Assembly: GCF_000708045.1 (NCBI RefSeq)
Contig: NZ_ANIE01000003.1
Coordinates: forward strand, 905,007-969,006
Length of the DNA stretch: 64,000 nt
Direction of reading: 5' to 3'
Origin: Marinobacter nitratireducens
GTDB lineage: Bacteria > Pseudomonadota > Gammaproteobacteria > Pseudomonadales > Oleiphilaceae
Shown: positions 63,961 to 64,000 of the stretch, in pieces
Numbering within the stretch: the first letter of the stretch is position 1
How the letters are laid out: the number at the start of each line of letters is the position of its first letter
Translations under genes and position numbers: made by a program
Notes under the pieces: generated by a model
The model's input: the letters and a program-made list of their open reading frames with translations, nothing else
What the model was told of the DNA's origin: nothing
Databases searched by the model: none

Positions 63961-64000
63961 GCCTGACGATGACCTACTCTCACATGGGCAACGCCACACT
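63961..64000 (-). rRNA. rrf: 5S ribosomal RNA (3' end, partial)
   Basis: The last 40 bases, read on the minus strand, match the 3' third of gammaproteobacterial 5S rRNA: CCCATGTGAGAGTAGGTCAT followed by CGTCAGGC. The gene and presumably the 23S and 16S genes upstream of it lie beyond the right edge, so an rRNA operon points into the window here. The exact 3' base (63959-63961) is approximate. Confidence 0.92.

Overview
The window reads as ordinary chromosome of a marine gammaproteobacterium, most like Marinobacter. This rests on gene order and protein character, not on a database search. GC content looks to be in the high fifties by eye. Several blocks are the classic pseudomonad/Marinobacter arrangement: hda, DUF2066, purM-purN-DUF3108; apbC divergent from metG; rsxABCDGE-nth; dnaE-accA-tilS-pyrG-kdsA-eno-ftsB-ispD-ispF-truD-surE-pcm-(DUF368)-nlpD-rpoS; arsC-wrbA-DUF2069. 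No phage, transposase, CRISPR array, tRNA or plasmid function was seen. Coding density is very high, and no gene-free stretch exceeds about 250 bases.

Layout. 1-7.0 kb: a DUF1631 protein running off the left edge, nadC, a yqcC-like gene, an orphan ParA, hda, a CDP-alcohol phosphatidyltransferase and DUF2066. 7.1-9.6 kb: purine synthesis (purM, purN) plus a DUF3108 envelope protein. 9.6-13.5 kb (minus strand): avtA, yjaG-like, dcd, apbC, with a large intergenic inverted repeat between dcd and apbC. 13.7-21.9 kb (plus strand): metG, then the six-subunit Rsx/Rnf electron-transport complex and nth. 22.0-40.1 kb (minus strand): a chalcone-isomerase-fold protein, then the long housekeeping run from rpoS back to dnaE, covering stress sigma factor, cell-wall hydrolase activation, lipid-carrier recycling, isoprenoids, glycolysis, KDO, CTP, tRNA lysidine, fatty acids and replication.

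40.2-50.9 kb: a thioredoxin-like lipoprotein, arsC, wrbA, DUF2069, a solitary GspE/PilB-type ATPase, a DUF3080 lipoprotein, the methionine-salvage genes mtnC, mtnD and mtnB, and a periplasmic-type molybdenum hydroxylase (iorA/iorB-like plus xdhC) with a small repeat lipoprotein. 50.9-60.7 kb: smrA, then a block resembling acetate/carboxylate uptake and sensing loci: a cyclic-nucleotide-type/CBS/DUF294 protein, a DEDDh exonuclease, a DUF4212 plus sodium:solute symporter pair, a small membrane protein and a CrbS/MxtR-like hybrid kinase whose sensor is itself symporter-like. 60.7-63.9 kb: a three-gene phosphorelay (receiver-TPR, sensorless histidine kinase, membrane-anchored receiver) with no DNA-binding output. 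The right edge holds the 3' end of a minus-strand 5S rRNA gene with its terminator.

Most interesting leads: the three-gene phosphorelay; Hfq/Crc-type A-rich motifs at the symporter ribosome site and in the rpoS leader; the 108-bp inverted-repeat element at 12255-12362; and an EF-hand-like loop inside the symporter. Many start codons were reassigned to GTG or TTG from Shine-Dalgarno and overlap evidence. Membrane-segment counts and domain limits are read by eye.
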